A DNA stretch of 64,000 nt, taken from positions 594,736-658,735 of the forward strand of contig NZ_KE124774.1 in assembly GCF_000188155.2 (NCBI RefSeq). Direction: 5' to 3'. The translations under genes and the position numbers were made by a program. The notes below the pieces were generated by a model. It had not been told where the DNA came from, searched no databases, and saw only the letters and a list, made by a program, of their open reading frames with translations. Shown piece after piece: positions 19,902 to 30,595 of the stretch; the first letter of the stretch is position 1; every line of letters begins with the position of its first letter. Origin of the DNA: Methylocystis sp. ATCC 49242. Lineage in GTDB: Bacteria > Pseudomonadota > Alphaproteobacteria > Rhizobiales > Beijerinckiaceae.

Positions 19902-21194
19902 CTACTGTGAATATTTGATCAGCAAAAATCCGCGCGTCCACGTCAGCCTGGTGGCGTCGGTTTTCGGATCCTGGTCGGGTAGCGCCTTGATCAGTCTGGA
20001 AGGCTGTGACCTGAAGATTCCGGTCGTGGGATCGAAGAGAACCGTATTGAGATAGGTCCCATTCGGGCAGGCGAATTGGGCGAAGTCGTCCGTCTCGATG
20101 TTCGGCCAACTCTTGTAAGTATGACAAAGACTGAGTTTTCGCATGAGTTGGCTCGGAGCGTTGACGGCGCCGAAATCCTTGAGCGTGAAATAGGCGCCCG
20201 ACACGCCAACAAAATTGGCCGTGGTGTCGGCCAGGTTCGGCGCGCCATTTTTCGCAAGGATCGTCGAGATTGTTCCGTTGAAAAGCGTGCTGCAGGGTTT
20301 CGAGTAGAGATTATAGCCCCCGTTGACTTTCAGCTTCGGGTATCTGGGATCGCTTTCTCCCAGATCCCATTGATAGGGAAAACCTGTCGCCCAGCAGTTT
20401 TGCGGCGCCTGCGTCTCGCGAACATATTTCCTGGCGTCGTCGAGGCCCAGTCCGAGATAGGTGCGGGAGAAAACATTATACTTCCTGTTATTGATCCGAA
20501 CTTCATACACATTCTGATCCGGATTGGGCTGCTGCCGGCTGGGATAGGCAATCTGCGCCGAGGAACCTCCGACTTCGAAGTTGCCGACAGGCGGCGTCGC
20601 CGTTTTGAAGACATTGAAATAGACGTCGTTCAAATTGGCCCATGTCCAGACGCCTTCTTCCGCATTGCCATTTGTCGTTCGTACTTCGCCGACCGAAAAT
20701 CCTTTGGTTCGAACGCCAGCGCGGATAAATGCGTATAGCCTGTCGACCGCAGCCTTTCCGCAGAGCGCTTGCGCCGTCCGCATCCCGGCGGTCGCAAATA
20801 AATTGACAATCACACGATCCGCCGGGACCGGCGGGCTGATATTCGCGATTTTTGAACTGAGCTCCTGAAGCAGCGGATCGATCACCTGCGGCACGACTTT
20901 CGCGGGCGGCGCATAGTCCGGGTTGTTGCAGACGAAATTGTTTATGCCGTCTTCCTTTTTGCCGTTCGGCTGCACTTTCCTTTCAAAGTTGTCGATCAGC
21001 ATCTCGATTTGCGCGTAAGGCCCGGGCGTAACCTTGTAAAAGAAGAGCCTTGTGCCGCTACTGCCGGCGTCGATGACGGCAGTGTAAACAGGCGGAATGG
21101 CCTGGGCATGCGCAGCGCCCCCCGTGCTGAAGAAGCTTGCGGCCACGGCCAGCAGGCAACACAGTTTTTGCAAGTTGGCTCTCAAGATTTTCAT
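19902..21194 (-). CDS. Secreted GDA1/CD39-family nucleoside phosphatase (apyrase-like)
   Basis: 430 residues with a signal peptide (LLAVAASFFSTGGAAHAQA) and the apyrase conserved regions in order: ACR1 VIDAGSSGTRLFFYK, ACR2 FATAGMRTAQ, ACR3 EEGVWTWANLNDV and ACR4 NFEVGGSSAQIAYP. The catalytic Glu of ACR3 and the phosphate-binding loops are present, so an active ecto-NTPDase acting on nucleoside di- or triphosphates outside the cytoplasm is likely. This family is mainly eukaryotic and sporadic in bacteria (for example Legionella). No neighbour suggests a pathway; the gene is flanked by an A+T-rich region. Confidence 0.88.
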   Translation of the reverse strand: MKILRANLQKLCCLLAVAASFFSTGGAAHAQAIPPVYTAVIDAGSSGTRLFFYKVTPGPYAQIEMLIDNFERKVQPNGKKEDGINNFVCNNPDYAPPAKVVPQVIDPLLQELSSKIANISPPVPADRVIVNLFATAGMRTAQALCGKAAVDRLYAFIRAGVRTKGFSVGEVRTTNGNAEEGVWTWANLNDVYFNVFKTATPPVGNFEVGGSSAQIAYPSRQQPNPDQNVYEVRINNRKYNVFSRTYLGLGLDDARKYVRETQAPQNCWATGFPYQWDLGESDPRYPKLKVNGGYNLYSKPCSTLFNGTISTILAKNGAPNLADTTANFVGVSGAYFTLKDFGAVNAPSQLMRKLSLCHTYKSWPNIETDDFAQFACPNGTYLNTVLFDPTTGIFRSQPSRLIKALPDQDPKTDATRLTWTRGFLLIKYSQ

Positions 21195-21660
21195 ATTGAG
21201 TCTTCTCGATTTGTTCCGACGCGCTTCAGGTGTGTCATACTATCTTAGCCTAACTTGGTTGCGATCAGTAAACGAGATAATTCGAATGACAACTATCGAT
21301 TATTGCCGACAAGCGTTTATAATTTGCAATTGCAAACAGGCCTCTTGCTGTCGACATAACTATAATTATTTTAATAGTAATTACTGCTAATATAATTCGA
21401 AATCAGTTCGGCGATGTCGCTGCGATTTCGATTGGCCGAGGCGACTTCGGAAAAGCATTGGTCATGGACGGTTTTGCGCGCTTACCCACGGTCGAGAGTG
21501 AATCCGGGCCGTCTGCGATCGAGATTCTGAGGTCCCGTCTCGCTGACCGCGACAGCGCGAGACCGTTAGGTTTCGGTCGGGCTTGTGGGCGCTGAGGCGT
21601 CGCTCGATCACGCGACGCGCGTTTTCGTAAATCAGCTGCCGGCGAGCGATTTCTTGATTC
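21195..21660. other. Intergenic region, 466 bp, A+T-rich
   Basis: The stretch 21240-21400 is strikingly A+T-rich for this genome (runs such as TATAATTATTTTAATAGTAA). It lies upstream of the apyrase gene and may hold its promoter. No coding frame or RNA recognised. Confidence 0.5.
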
Positions 21661-21750
21661 TGGCGGAGACGGTGGGATTCGAACCCACGATAGGGTTTCC
21701 CCTATAACGATTTAGCAAACCGTCGCCTTCAGCCTCTCGGCCACGTCTCC
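21661..21750 (-). tRNA. tRNA-Ser(GCU)
   Basis: The reverse strand folds into a class II tRNA: acceptor GGAGACG / CGTCTCC with discriminator G and encoded CCA, D-arm TGGCCGAGAGGCTGAAGGC, anticodon loop TTGCTAA (GCT), a long variable arm (TTATAGGGGAAACCCTAT) and T-loop GGTTCGAATCC. Reads AGC and AGU codons. Confidence 0.97.
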
Positions 21751-22120
21751 GCATATCGGTCCGCGTTACCGCGAACGGCATGCGTCATATGCCAAAGCAG
21801 CCCGGTCTTGGCAAGCAGCGAGATGGCTGTCGTTGAAGCGGATTGTGGGGCAGGGGTGGCTCGCTCATTCCTCGGGCGGAAAATCCGTAAACGGGCGTTA
21901 AGGACCGATCGCCCGAGCCAGCTTGATCTGTGGCATAATTGCAACTCCGTGCGCGAAAGAGCGTAGCGGCAGGGCAAATGTCGACATTCGGCGTTGACCC
22001 TACGCAAGCGTGAACTCTACTTTGCGGCGAGGATGGTCGGAAGACAATCCAGGCTTCTGCATTCTCCCGTGCAGGCGCTGGCAAACATGATCCACGCGAT
22101 CCGCTTTTAGATACGAGGCC
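21751..22120. other. Intergenic region, 370 bp
   Basis: Between the tRNA-Ser and the Omp paralogue B gene. No coding frame stands out; it presumably holds the tRNA promoter and the promoter and leader of the porin gene. Confidence 0.4.
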
Positions 22121-23008
22121 ATGATGAAGTTCACCTCCGTTTCCGCCGCCGTTCTGGCGCTGGCGCTGACCGCCGGATCGGCTCTCGCCGCCGATCTCCC
22201 GTCTCGCAAAGCCGCTCCGGCCTATATTCCGCCGCCGCCGCCGCCGCCGATGTGGACCGGCTTCTATGTCGGTCTGAACGCGGGCGGCACTTTCGGCGCC
22301 TCGGGCGGCACGAGCACGGAGAGCTGGGGCGTTCTCAACGGCGGTTCGCCGATTCACGGCTGGGCCGCCGGCCTGAGCGCCACTTCCGCGCCGACAAGCA
22401 ACAACAACAGCGGCTTCATCGGCGGCGGCCAGATCGGCTACAACTGGCAGTTCATGAACAGCTTCCTCGTGGGCGTGGAAGCGGACATCCAGGGCGTCGC
22501 CGGAAACTCGGGCAGCCAGAACATCTTCGGCGCGTCGTCCGATCCCTTCACCGGGACGACCTTCGCGACCTTCGGAACGCGCAGCAGCCGCCTCGATTAC
22601 CTCGGCACCGTTCGCGGCCGCCTCGGCTGGCTCTTCACCCCGACGCTGCTGGTCTATGGCACGGGCGGTCTGGCCTATGGCGGCGTTTCGACGAACAGCT
22701 CCTTCGTGACCAGCGAGCTTGGCATCGGTCTGTCTTCGGTCGGCGGCACGACCTTCGCCGACACGCGCGTCGGCTGGACGGCCGGCGGCGGCTTCGAATG
22801 GATGTTCATGCCGAACTGGAGCGCCAAGGTCGAATACCTGTATTATGACCTGGGCACGGTCTCCGCTTCCGGCGCCTCGATCGAGCCGGTTGTCGGCGAC
22901 TGGGGCTTCTCCACGACGACCCGCACCCGCTTCGACGGCCATATCGTGCGCGCGGGTCTGAACTACCACTTCAACTGGGGTTCCGCTCCGGTCGTCGCAA
23001 AATACTGA
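22121..23008 (+). CDS. Omp25/RopB-type outer-membrane beta-barrel protein, paralogue B
   Basis: Signal peptide MMKFTSVSAAVLALALTAGS with cleavage after ALAA, then DLPSRKAAPAYIPPPPPPP and MWTGFYVGLNAGGTFG. The barrel strands are close in sequence to paralogue C, which follows directly 300 bases downstream in the same direction, so this is a tandem duplication. ATG codons at 22121 and 22124 are both possible starts. A strong intrinsic terminator follows 25 bases past the stop, so B and C are separate transcripts. Ends VVAKY. Confidence 0.92.
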   Translation: MMKFTSVSAAVLALALTAGSALAADLPSRKAAPAYIPPPPPPPMWTGFYVGLNAGGTFGASGGTSTESWGVLNGGSPIHGWAAGLSATSAPTSNNNSGFIGGGQIGYNWQFMNSFLVGVEADIQGVAGNSGSQNIFGASSDPFTGTTFATFGTRSSRLDYLGTVRGRLGWLFTPTLLVYGTGGLAYGGVSTNSSFVTSELGIGLSSVGGTTFADTRVGWTAGGGFEWMFMPNWSAKVEYLYYDLGTVSASGASIEPVVGDWGFSTTTRTRFDGHIVRAGLNYHFNWGSAPVVAKY

Positions 23009-23325
23009 TCGACTCATTCTGCTGTCGCGAGAAGCCCGGCCATCATGGCCGGGCTTTTTGTTTTTGTGCCGCTCATCGACCCTATTCGTCGCTGGGGCGC
23101 CTGTTTTCTTCGCAGATGCAAACGAAAATGTTGCGGCGGCGCCACAGTCGCAGAAATAAGGCCTTTACAGCTGCGTCTCAGCTCGGGATTGCGTTGACGG
23201 ATTATGTCAACCGCTGATTGATTGGGTCAGGTAACGACGGGCTGGTCCCCGGCTCGGAGTGAAGTGGAGCAGAGGCCGTACTGGCGCCCTTCCTGACTGG
23301 TTTTACGAAACACGAGGCCATCGAT
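23009..23325. other. Intergenic region, 317 bp, between tandem porin genes
   Basis: Contains the intrinsic terminator of paralogue B at 23032-23065 and then the promoter and leader of paralogue C. No other gene seen. Confidence 0.5.
23032..23065 (+). terminator. Intrinsic terminator after Omp paralogue B
   Basis: 12-bp perfect stem AAGCCCGGCCAT / ATGGCCGGGCTT around a single C, followed by TTTGTTTTTG. Confidence 0.93.
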
Positions 23326-24201
23326 ATGAGAAAGATCGCTTTTTCCGTCGCCGTTCTGGCGCTCACGGCTGGGTCGGCGCTCGCCGCCGACCTTCCCTCG
23401 CGCAAGGAAGCCCCCGTCTACGTTCCGCCGCCGCCGCCCCCGATGTGGGTTGGTTTCTACGTCGGTCTGAATGCTGGCGGAACCTGGGCCGCTTCGACCA
23501 ACTCCGCCTCGGATGCGTGGGGCCTCGCCAATGGCGGCACGCCGATTCACGGCTGGGTCGCCGCCGCCAGCGCTGCGTCCTGGCAAAATGGCGGCAACAA
23601 CAGCGGCTTCATCGGCGGCGGCCAGATCGGTTATAACTGGCAATTCATGAACAGCTTCATTGCCGGTGTGGAAGCGGACATCCAGGGCGTCGCCGGCAAT
23701 TCGCCGAACCGCGACATCTTCGGTTCTTCCTTCGATCCGATCAGCGGCACGAACATCGTCACCTTCGGCAATCGCAGCAGCCGCCTCGACTATCTCGGCA
23801 CGGTTCGCGGCCGCCTCGGCTGGCTGTTTACCCCGACGATGCTCGTTTACGGCACAGGTGGTCTTGCCTACGGCGGCGTTTCCACCAGCGCCACCTTCGT
23901 GACGAGCGAAATCGGCTTCCCCTTCAACTCGGTCGCCAGCGCCTCCTTCGCCGATACACGCGTCGGCTGGACGGCCGGCGGCGGCATCGAGTGGATGTTC
24001 ATGCCGAACTGGAGCGCCAAGGTCGAGTACCTCTACTATGATCTCGGCACTGTTTCCGCCACGGCGGTCGCCGTCGAGCCGACGGTTGTCGATTGGGCCT
24101 ATTCCACCACGGTCCGTCAGCGCTTCAACGGCAACATGGTCCGCGCCGGCCTCAACTATCACTTCAACTGGGGCGCGGCTCCGGTTGTCGCCAAATACTG
24201 A
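23326..24201 (+). CDS. Omp25/RopB-type outer-membrane beta-barrel protein, paralogue C
   Basis: 291 residues, signal peptide MRKIAFSVAVLALTAGSALA then ADLPSRKEAPVYVPPPPPPM. Very similar to paralogue B through the whole barrel (GGNNSGFIGGGQIGYNWQFM, FADTRVGWTAGGGIEWMFMP) with differences concentrated in the extracellular loops, as expected when duplicated porins diverge under surface selection. Ends APVVAKY. Its own terminator follows. Confidence 0.92.
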   Translation: MRKIAFSVAVLALTAGSALAADLPSRKEAPVYVPPPPPPMWVGFYVGLNAGGTWAASTNSASDAWGLANGGTPIHGWVAAASAASWQNGGNNSGFIGGGQIGYNWQFMNSFIAGVEADIQGVAGNSPNRDIFGSSFDPISGTNIVTFGNRSSRLDYLGTVRGRLGWLFTPTMLVYGTGGLAYGGVSTSATFVTSEIGFPFNSVASASFADTRVGWTAGGGIEWMFMPNWSAKVEYLYYDLGTVSATAVAVEPTVVDWAYSTTVRQRFNGNMVRAGLNYHFNWGAAPVVAKY

Positions 24202-24222
24202 TCAGACAAGCTAGCGATCGTG

Positions 24223-24252
24223 AAAAGCCCGGCCTTTGGCCGGGCTTTTTTG
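24223..24252 (+). terminator. Intrinsic terminator after Omp paralogue C
   Basis: Stem AAAAGCCCGGCC / GGCCGGGCTTTT with a TTT loop and a T-run. Confidence 0.93.
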
Positions 24253-24343
24253 TTGCCGCGCATGTGATTCGCTGCGGAGAGGCGAAACAGGGCTGTGATG
24301 AATTTTGGGATAGCGGTTGCCTGAGCGGCCAGGGCGCACTACC

Positions 24344-25147
24344 TTGAACTTGTCCATTATCAAACCTTTGGCCGATCACGTGCATTCGGATGATTTCTTT
24401 GATCTGATTGACCGGCTGGCGCGCGCCGACCGCGTAGAAGCCGCATCCGATATCATCACCGGCTTTACGAATGCGTGGGGGCTTCACAACGTCGCCTACG
24501 CGGCGCTGAACATGCCGAGCCCCGGCGCCGCGCGGCCGCTGTTGTCGATGACCTATTCGGTGGAATGGCAAAAGCATTACGCCCAAAGCGGTTACGTTGA
24601 CATCGACCCGATCGTCCGCTCGGGCCTCGGCGGCATTCTTCCGATCGACTGGTCGGAGATCGACCGCGGCGATCCGATCATTCGCAAGTTCTTCGGCGAG
24701 GCGCAGGAACTCGACGTCGGCGCTAATGGAATGTCGATACCCATCCGCGGCCGCCACGGGGAATTCGCCCTTTTCACCGTGACATCGAACGAAAATGCGC
24801 TCGAGTGGCGCGCGATTCGCCGCGATCTGATTCGCGACCTGATGGTGGTTGCATGGAATTTCCATGCTGCGGCGCTGCGCTCATGCGGGGAACTGGCCGA
24901 ACCGGGCGACGTGCATCTGCCGCTGCGTGAGGCGAGTTGCCTGCGGTGGAAGGCGCTCGGCAAAACCGACGAGGAAATCGGAAGAATTCTCGTTATAAGC
25001 CCGCACACCGTGCGCTTTCATCTCGAATCGGCGCGCGCGCGGCTGAACACGGCGAATACCACGCACACGGTAGCGAAGGCGCTTGCTCTGGGACTGATCA
25101 ACATGTCCTATGAGCCGACCCATCTGATGCCCAAAAAACGTAAATGA
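24344..25147 (+). CDS. LuxR-family acyl-homoserine-lactone-responsive transcription regulator
   Basis: Quorum-sensing receptor. The N-terminal domain carries the ligand-pocket residues of the TraR/LuxR family: Trp and Tyr in EWQKHYAQSGY, Asp in VDIDPIV, Trp in PIDWSEI and Gly in NGMSIPI. The C-terminal GerE/LuxR helix-turn-helix is LREASCLRWKALGKTDEEIG then VISPHTVRFHLESARARL. Start is uncertain: no ATG opens the domain, and TTG codons at 24317 and 24344 are candidates; I used 24344, which has AGGG about 10 bases before. The luxI-type gene follows 81 bases downstream. Confidence 0.9.
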   Translation: MNLSIIKPLADHVHSDDFFDLIDRLARADRVEAASDIITGFTNAWGLHNVAYAALNMPSPGAARPLLSMTYSVEWQKHYAQSGYVDIDPIVRSGLGGILPIDWSEIDRGDPIIRKFFGEAQELDVGANGMSIPIRGRHGEFALFTVTSNENALEWRAIRRDLIRDLMVVAWNFHAAALRSCGELAEPGDVHLPLREASCLRWKALGKTDEEIGRILVISPHTVRFHLESARARLNTANTTHTVAKALALGLINMSYEPTHLMPKKRK

Positions 25148-25228
25148 CCCCCCCATTTTCGGGAGGTGATAACACACTGAAAGTCCTGCAAGTTTTCCAA
25201 ATCACCAACTGATATGGGGATTTGCAGG

Positions 25229-25876
25229 ATGATCAAAATCATACCGGGAGAATGGCGCGCGCGTTTTCCGCGACTGATCGACGAAATGCACAAGCTTCGG
25301 CGCAATGTCTTTCACGAGCGCCTCAAGTGGCAGGTGACTGTCATCAACCGCTGGGAAATAGACGGTTACGATGCGCTGGACCCGCTCTATGTGCTCTCGC
25401 TGGACGAAAATGAGCGGGTGATCGGCGGGCTTCGACTTCTGCCGACCACTGGCTTCAACATGCTCAACGATACTTTTCCGCAGCTTTTGCCAGACGGCGC
25501 GCGCATAGAAAGCCCGCTGATCTGGGAGTCGAGCCGCTTCACCGTCAGAATGACGGGCGACAGCCGCGTCGACGCCCCGGTCATCAGTCGCGCCACGGCG
25601 GAGCTCGGACTCGCCCTCAATGAAATCGGCAAGGCCGCCGCCCTCAGCCATATCGTAACGGTTTATGACCGCGCGATGCATCGCATGCTCATGCGCTGCG
25701 GTTGCGCTGGAGAACCGCTTGGCGCGCCCCAGATGATCGGCGGCGTCGAGACTTACGCCGTGCTCTACGAAGTCGGACCGGAGTGGGACGCGCGCGTCAG
25801 ATGTCTCGCGGGGCTGGCCGGCCTCTACCTCGATCCGGCAGTCGTCGACACGATGCGGGCAAGACTGGCGTCATGA
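25229..25876 (+). CDS. Acyl-homoserine-lactone synthase, LuxI family
   Basis: Makes the acyl-homoserine-lactone signal from S-adenosylmethionine and an acyl donor. Counting from the ATG at 25229, the family-invariant residues fall where expected: Arg24/Arg25, Phe28 and Trp34 in the RRNVFHERLKW helix, Asp45 and Asp48, then the arginine of GGLRLLPTTG and the glutamate and arginine of WESSRFTV. The upstream ATG at 25214 is rejected because GGGGA spaces better to 25229. Which acyl chain is used cannot be told by eye. The next gene starts on the ATGA of its stop. Confidence 0.93.
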   Translation: MIKIIPGEWRARFPRLIDEMHKLRRNVFHERLKWQVTVINRWEIDGYDALDPLYVLSLDENERVIGGLRLLPTTGFNMLNDTFPQLLPDGARIESPLIWESSRFTVRMTGDSRVDAPVISRATAELGLALNEIGKAAALSHIVTVYDRAMHRMLMRCGCAGEPLGAPQMIGGVETYAVLYEVGPEWDARVRCLAGLAGLYLDPAVVDTMRARLAS

Positions 25877-26352
25877 ACGGCGCAGAGCCAATCGAGACGC
25901 GAGAGGGAATTGCGCGGCGTGGCCGTCGTCGCGCAATCGCTGCGGATGTCCCCGCAGCACACAATATAGTGAAGCCTAAGGGGGCTCAGATGATTCATAT
26001 TGTCACCCGAGAGAATTTTTCTCTCTTGGACTCTGAGATCGAGCTGCTTTATCGACGAAGATGCGAACGTCAGGATCTTGCCGCGACCTGCGCTTTCTTG
26101 CGAAATCTCGCGAAAGACATTGCGCTGCTCCGCGCGGTCCGGGATGCGCAGCAAAGGGTCGACGACAATGCGGCCTGGTTCGGGCGCCTCGCGTCCGACA
26201 TGGATCGGCTGGCGAAAACTTCCGATCGCAGCGCGTCGCGCGCGTCCGACGCAAGTCGCCGCCGTACGTCTCGTCCGGTTGCTGCGAATACGAAAAAGCT
26301 ACGTGTTCCGGAGGCTGTGACCGCAGCGCCTCGCAGGCGGGCCGTGCGCTAA
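25873..26352 (+). CDS. Hypothetical protein translationally coupled to luxI
   Basis: A 159-codon frame starts with an ATG whose last two bases plus one form the luxI stop (ATGA), a typical coupling arrangement. A second in-frame ATG at 25990 opens the best-looking protein part (MIHIVTRENFSLLDSEIELL), a mostly helical, Arg/Ala-rich polypeptide with a basic tail. I do not recognise the family. Its place in the operon suggests a role in, or control by, the quorum-sensing circuit; that is inference only. Confidence 0.55.
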   Translation: MNGAEPIETREGIARRGRRRAIAADVPAAHNIVKPKGAQMIHIVTRENFSLLDSEIELLYRRRCERQDLAATCAFLRNLAKDIALLRAVRDAQQRVDDNAAWFGRLASDMDRLAKTSDRSASRASDASRRRTSRPVAANTKKLRVPEAVTAAPRRRAVR

Positions 26353-26442
26353 GCGCGCCGACGACGCGCGTCTCGTGAGGGACACGCGTCGTATCCCATT
26401 GATGCGACGAAGGCGGCGACCGGCCCGTCGCGCCTCTTGTCG

Positions 26443-26526
26443 TCAGGCGTTGACGAAAGCCGTAATCGCGAAGGTCACGGCTGCGGCGGCGGCGAAAATC
26501 GACAAAATGGCGGTGATCGAGTTCAT
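26443..26526 (-). CDS. 27-residue single-span membrane microprotein
   Basis: Frame of 27 codons encoding MNSITAILSIFAAAAAVTFA and ending ITAFVNA, which is almost one continuous membrane helix. AAGGGGA stands about 6 bases before the ATG. It sits alone between the luxI operon and the LOV regulator. Family not recognised; the ribosome site and the hydrophobic core argue for a real small protein. Confidence 0.5.
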   Translation of the reverse strand: MNSITAILSIFAAAAAVTFAITAFVNA

Positions 26527-26796
26527 GGCGTCTTCCCCTTTGACCCTGGCTGGGCCGCTGCCCGACTGCCTTGTTTAGCGGATTATGTTCTGGTCTCAGT
26601 CGGCGCGACAAAATTACGCATTGCATTTGGCTAATGCGCAAGAAGGAAAAGATTTTGCGTCGCACGCGAAAAGGCGTCGCAAAATCGGGCGCATTGTCGA
26701 GCTGGCGATCGAAAGTTAATTTGCATTAATGATTTGTGAGACTGCGCGCGGCGCAATGACGATCGCTTTCAGCGCAGTCTCGGAATATGACGCGAA

Positions 26797-28269
26797 TCAA
26801 GCCAGAGAGTGAAGCTTGGCTTTGAGGTCGCCGATCTCCGTTTCCGCGCGGATCTGGTCCGTGACGTCATATTGGACGCCGAGGAAGTAGATGAGCTGAC
26901 CTTGCGCGTCGAAAAGCGGCGTAATGTTGAGCTTGTTGTGAAACAGCGCGCCATCCTTGCGGTAGTTGCGCAGAGTCACTTCGATTGCCTGTCGGTTGCT
27001 GATGGCCTCGCGCAGTCGACGAAGCCCCTCTTGGTCGCGATCTTGCCCCTGCAGGAAACGGCAATTGCGGCCGATGATCTCGGCGACCGAATAGCCCGTG
27101 ATGTCCTCGAATCGCTTGTTCGCGTAAACAATTGGCGCATCTTCTAGATCGGGGTCGGTCAGGGTGACGCCGTTGACGCAAGTATCCAGGATCGTCGTCA
27201 AAATCTCGGGGATGATCTCCGAATCCTTGCGAACGGAAAACATCTGCGCCTTGTCCTGGCTCTTCGATTTGGCCCAGACCCGATAGGCGCTCGGCGCCAT
27301 GTCGGTGAAGCGGCGGAATGCGCGGCGGAAGCTCGCCTCGTCGATAAATCCGGCGCTGGCCGCCAGCTCCTTCACGGGCTTGACGCTGGTTTCCAGCAGC
27401 ATTCGGGCGGTTTCGACGCGGATGCGGTCGATGAAAGTCTTGGGCGACTCGCCGCAGGCCTGTTTCAGCCTTCGGTGCAGCGTGCGCTCCGACGTAGAGA
27501 GCGCCCGCGCGAGATCCTGAGCGTTGAAGGCGGCGTCAGATTGCCGGACGATTCGCTCGGCCTCGGAAAGAAACGAATCGGAGCTGTCGCCGAGCACGCT
27601 CACATTGTAGGCGGCCCCGCGTATGCCGCCCTTCGCGGGCGCCGATTCGCCAAGAGTGAAGTCAGCTGCGATTCGGCCCGCGTCCGGTCCACAGAGCGTC
27701 CGGATCACGTGCAGCGCCACGTCGATCCAGGAGAGAGGTCCCGCCGCCGTGACGACTCGGCGATCGTCGATCAACCTTGCGCCCCAGGCCGTGTCGGCTC
27801 TCGGATAGCGCTGCTTCAGCTCCTCGTGGTGCCATCGGCTGGTCGTGCAACGACGTCCTTCGAGCAACCCCGCCTCGCCGAGAAGGAAGACGCCAGAACC
27901 GCAACCCCCGATAAGAGCGCCGCGGGAATGATGCCGGCGCAACCATGCTGCGGCTGCGGCGTGGGCCGACATGTCCGGCGGCTTGCCGTTGGGATCGGGC
28001 GCGAAACTCGGCACGATAACGGCGTCGCATGTCGTGACTTCCTCGAAAGAGGTCTCGACCTCGAAAGTCGCGCCCGAGCCGTCCCGCACGGGACGCCCGG
28101 TCGCGCTGGCCGTGACGACGCAGAAGTCCGCGTCTCCGCCGCCGGAGTCCTGATCGGATGGAGCCAAAGCGCCGCCGATCGCCCGCCGCGCGAGCGTCAG
28201 AAGATCGGTCAATCCGAGAAAAGCGGAGCCCAGACAGCCGTCCAGGCCGGCCACGACGATCTTGTGCAT
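26797..28269 (-). CDS. DJ-1/PfpI-like + AraC-type + LOV-domain fusion: putative blue-light-responsive transcription regulator
   Basis: 490 residues in three parts. Residues 1-195 are a GlxA-type DJ-1/PfpI domain, with the nucleophile-elbow Cys at 123 (GGCGSGVFLL). Residues 225-335 are an AraC helix-turn-helix pair (DLARALSTSERTLHRRLKQA and ELAASAGFIDEASFRRAFRR). Residues 355-475 are a full LOV/PAS domain with the photoactive motif GRNCRFLQG: Cys403 is the flavin-adduct cysteine, Asn402, Arg404 and Gln407 follow the flavin-binding pattern, and Asn435, Asn445 and Gln466 match the other flavin contacts. A short helical tail (AETEIGDLKAKLHSL) may be a J-alpha-like linker. GlxA-type regulators are normally about 320 residues without a PAS part. 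It is divergent from ftsH2. Confidence 0.9.
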   Translation of the reverse strand: MHKIVVAGLDGCLGSAFLGLTDLLTLARRAIGGALAPSDQDSGGGDADFCVVTASATGRPVRDGSGATFEVETSFEEVTTCDAVIVPSFAPDPNGKPPDMSAHAAAAAWLRRHHSRGALIGGCGSGVFLLGEAGLLEGRRCTTSRWHHEELKQRYPRADTAWGARLIDDRRVVTAAGPLSWIDVALHVIRTLCGPDAGRIAADFTLGESAPAKGGIRGAAYNVSVLGDSSDSFLSEAERIVRQSDAAFNAQDLARALSTSERTLHRRLKQACGESPKTFIDRIRVETARMLLETSVKPVKELAASAGFIDEASFRRAFRRFTDMAPSAYRVWAKSKSQDKAQMFSVRKDSEIIPEILTTILDTCVNGVTLTDPDLEDAPIVYANKRFEDITGYSVAEIIGRNCRFLQGQDRDQEGLRRLREAISNRQAIEVTLRNYRKDGALFHNKLNITPLFDAQGQLIYFLGVQYDVTDQIRAETEIGDLKAKLHSLA

Positions 28270-28445
28270 CTCCCCCCGTCTTTTTGGCGAATTATGGACT
28301 GAATTTGGCTATTTCGCCATCCTGACCTAGATTGGTTCCAATCACACATTGGACAAGGCGAGGGCATCCGTCCTCCGTCCAATGACGATTTAGCAAGGGG
28401 AGGACGCTCCAGTCGTCGGAAGCGTTTGTTCCTCGGGAGGTGAAA

Positions 28446-30371
<1,926 letters not shown>

Positions 30372-30391
30372 TCCGGCTTCGGCACGACAGG

Positions 30392-30425
30392 AAAGGCCCG
30401 GCGCAAGCCGGGCCTTTTTCTTTTT
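30392..30425 (+). terminator. Intrinsic terminator after ftsH copy 2
   Basis: Stem AAAGGCCCGGC / GCCGGGCCTTT, loop GCAA, followed by a T-run. Confidence 0.93.
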
Positions 30426-30595
30426 GGCTTCAAGGGTTTCCTTGTCGCGAGGCGCAAAGGAGCCCGGCACCTGTAATGGCGGATTTTGCCCCCAGTTTGG
30501 CGACAAAGTCACTGTTGTCTTGTGTGGTACGAGGCAAGATGTGACAGCTGCGAGGGTCATGACCTCGAGCGAAAAAACATGGAGGAATAATTCAT

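Noticed and set aside
25148-25228. Lux box upstream of luxI
   Set aside because: No clear 18-20 bp inverted repeat could be seen.
30480-30595. Possible sigma-54 element upstream of pmoC (GTGGTACG)
   Set aside because: The -12 GC at the required distance is absent, so the match is only half a site.
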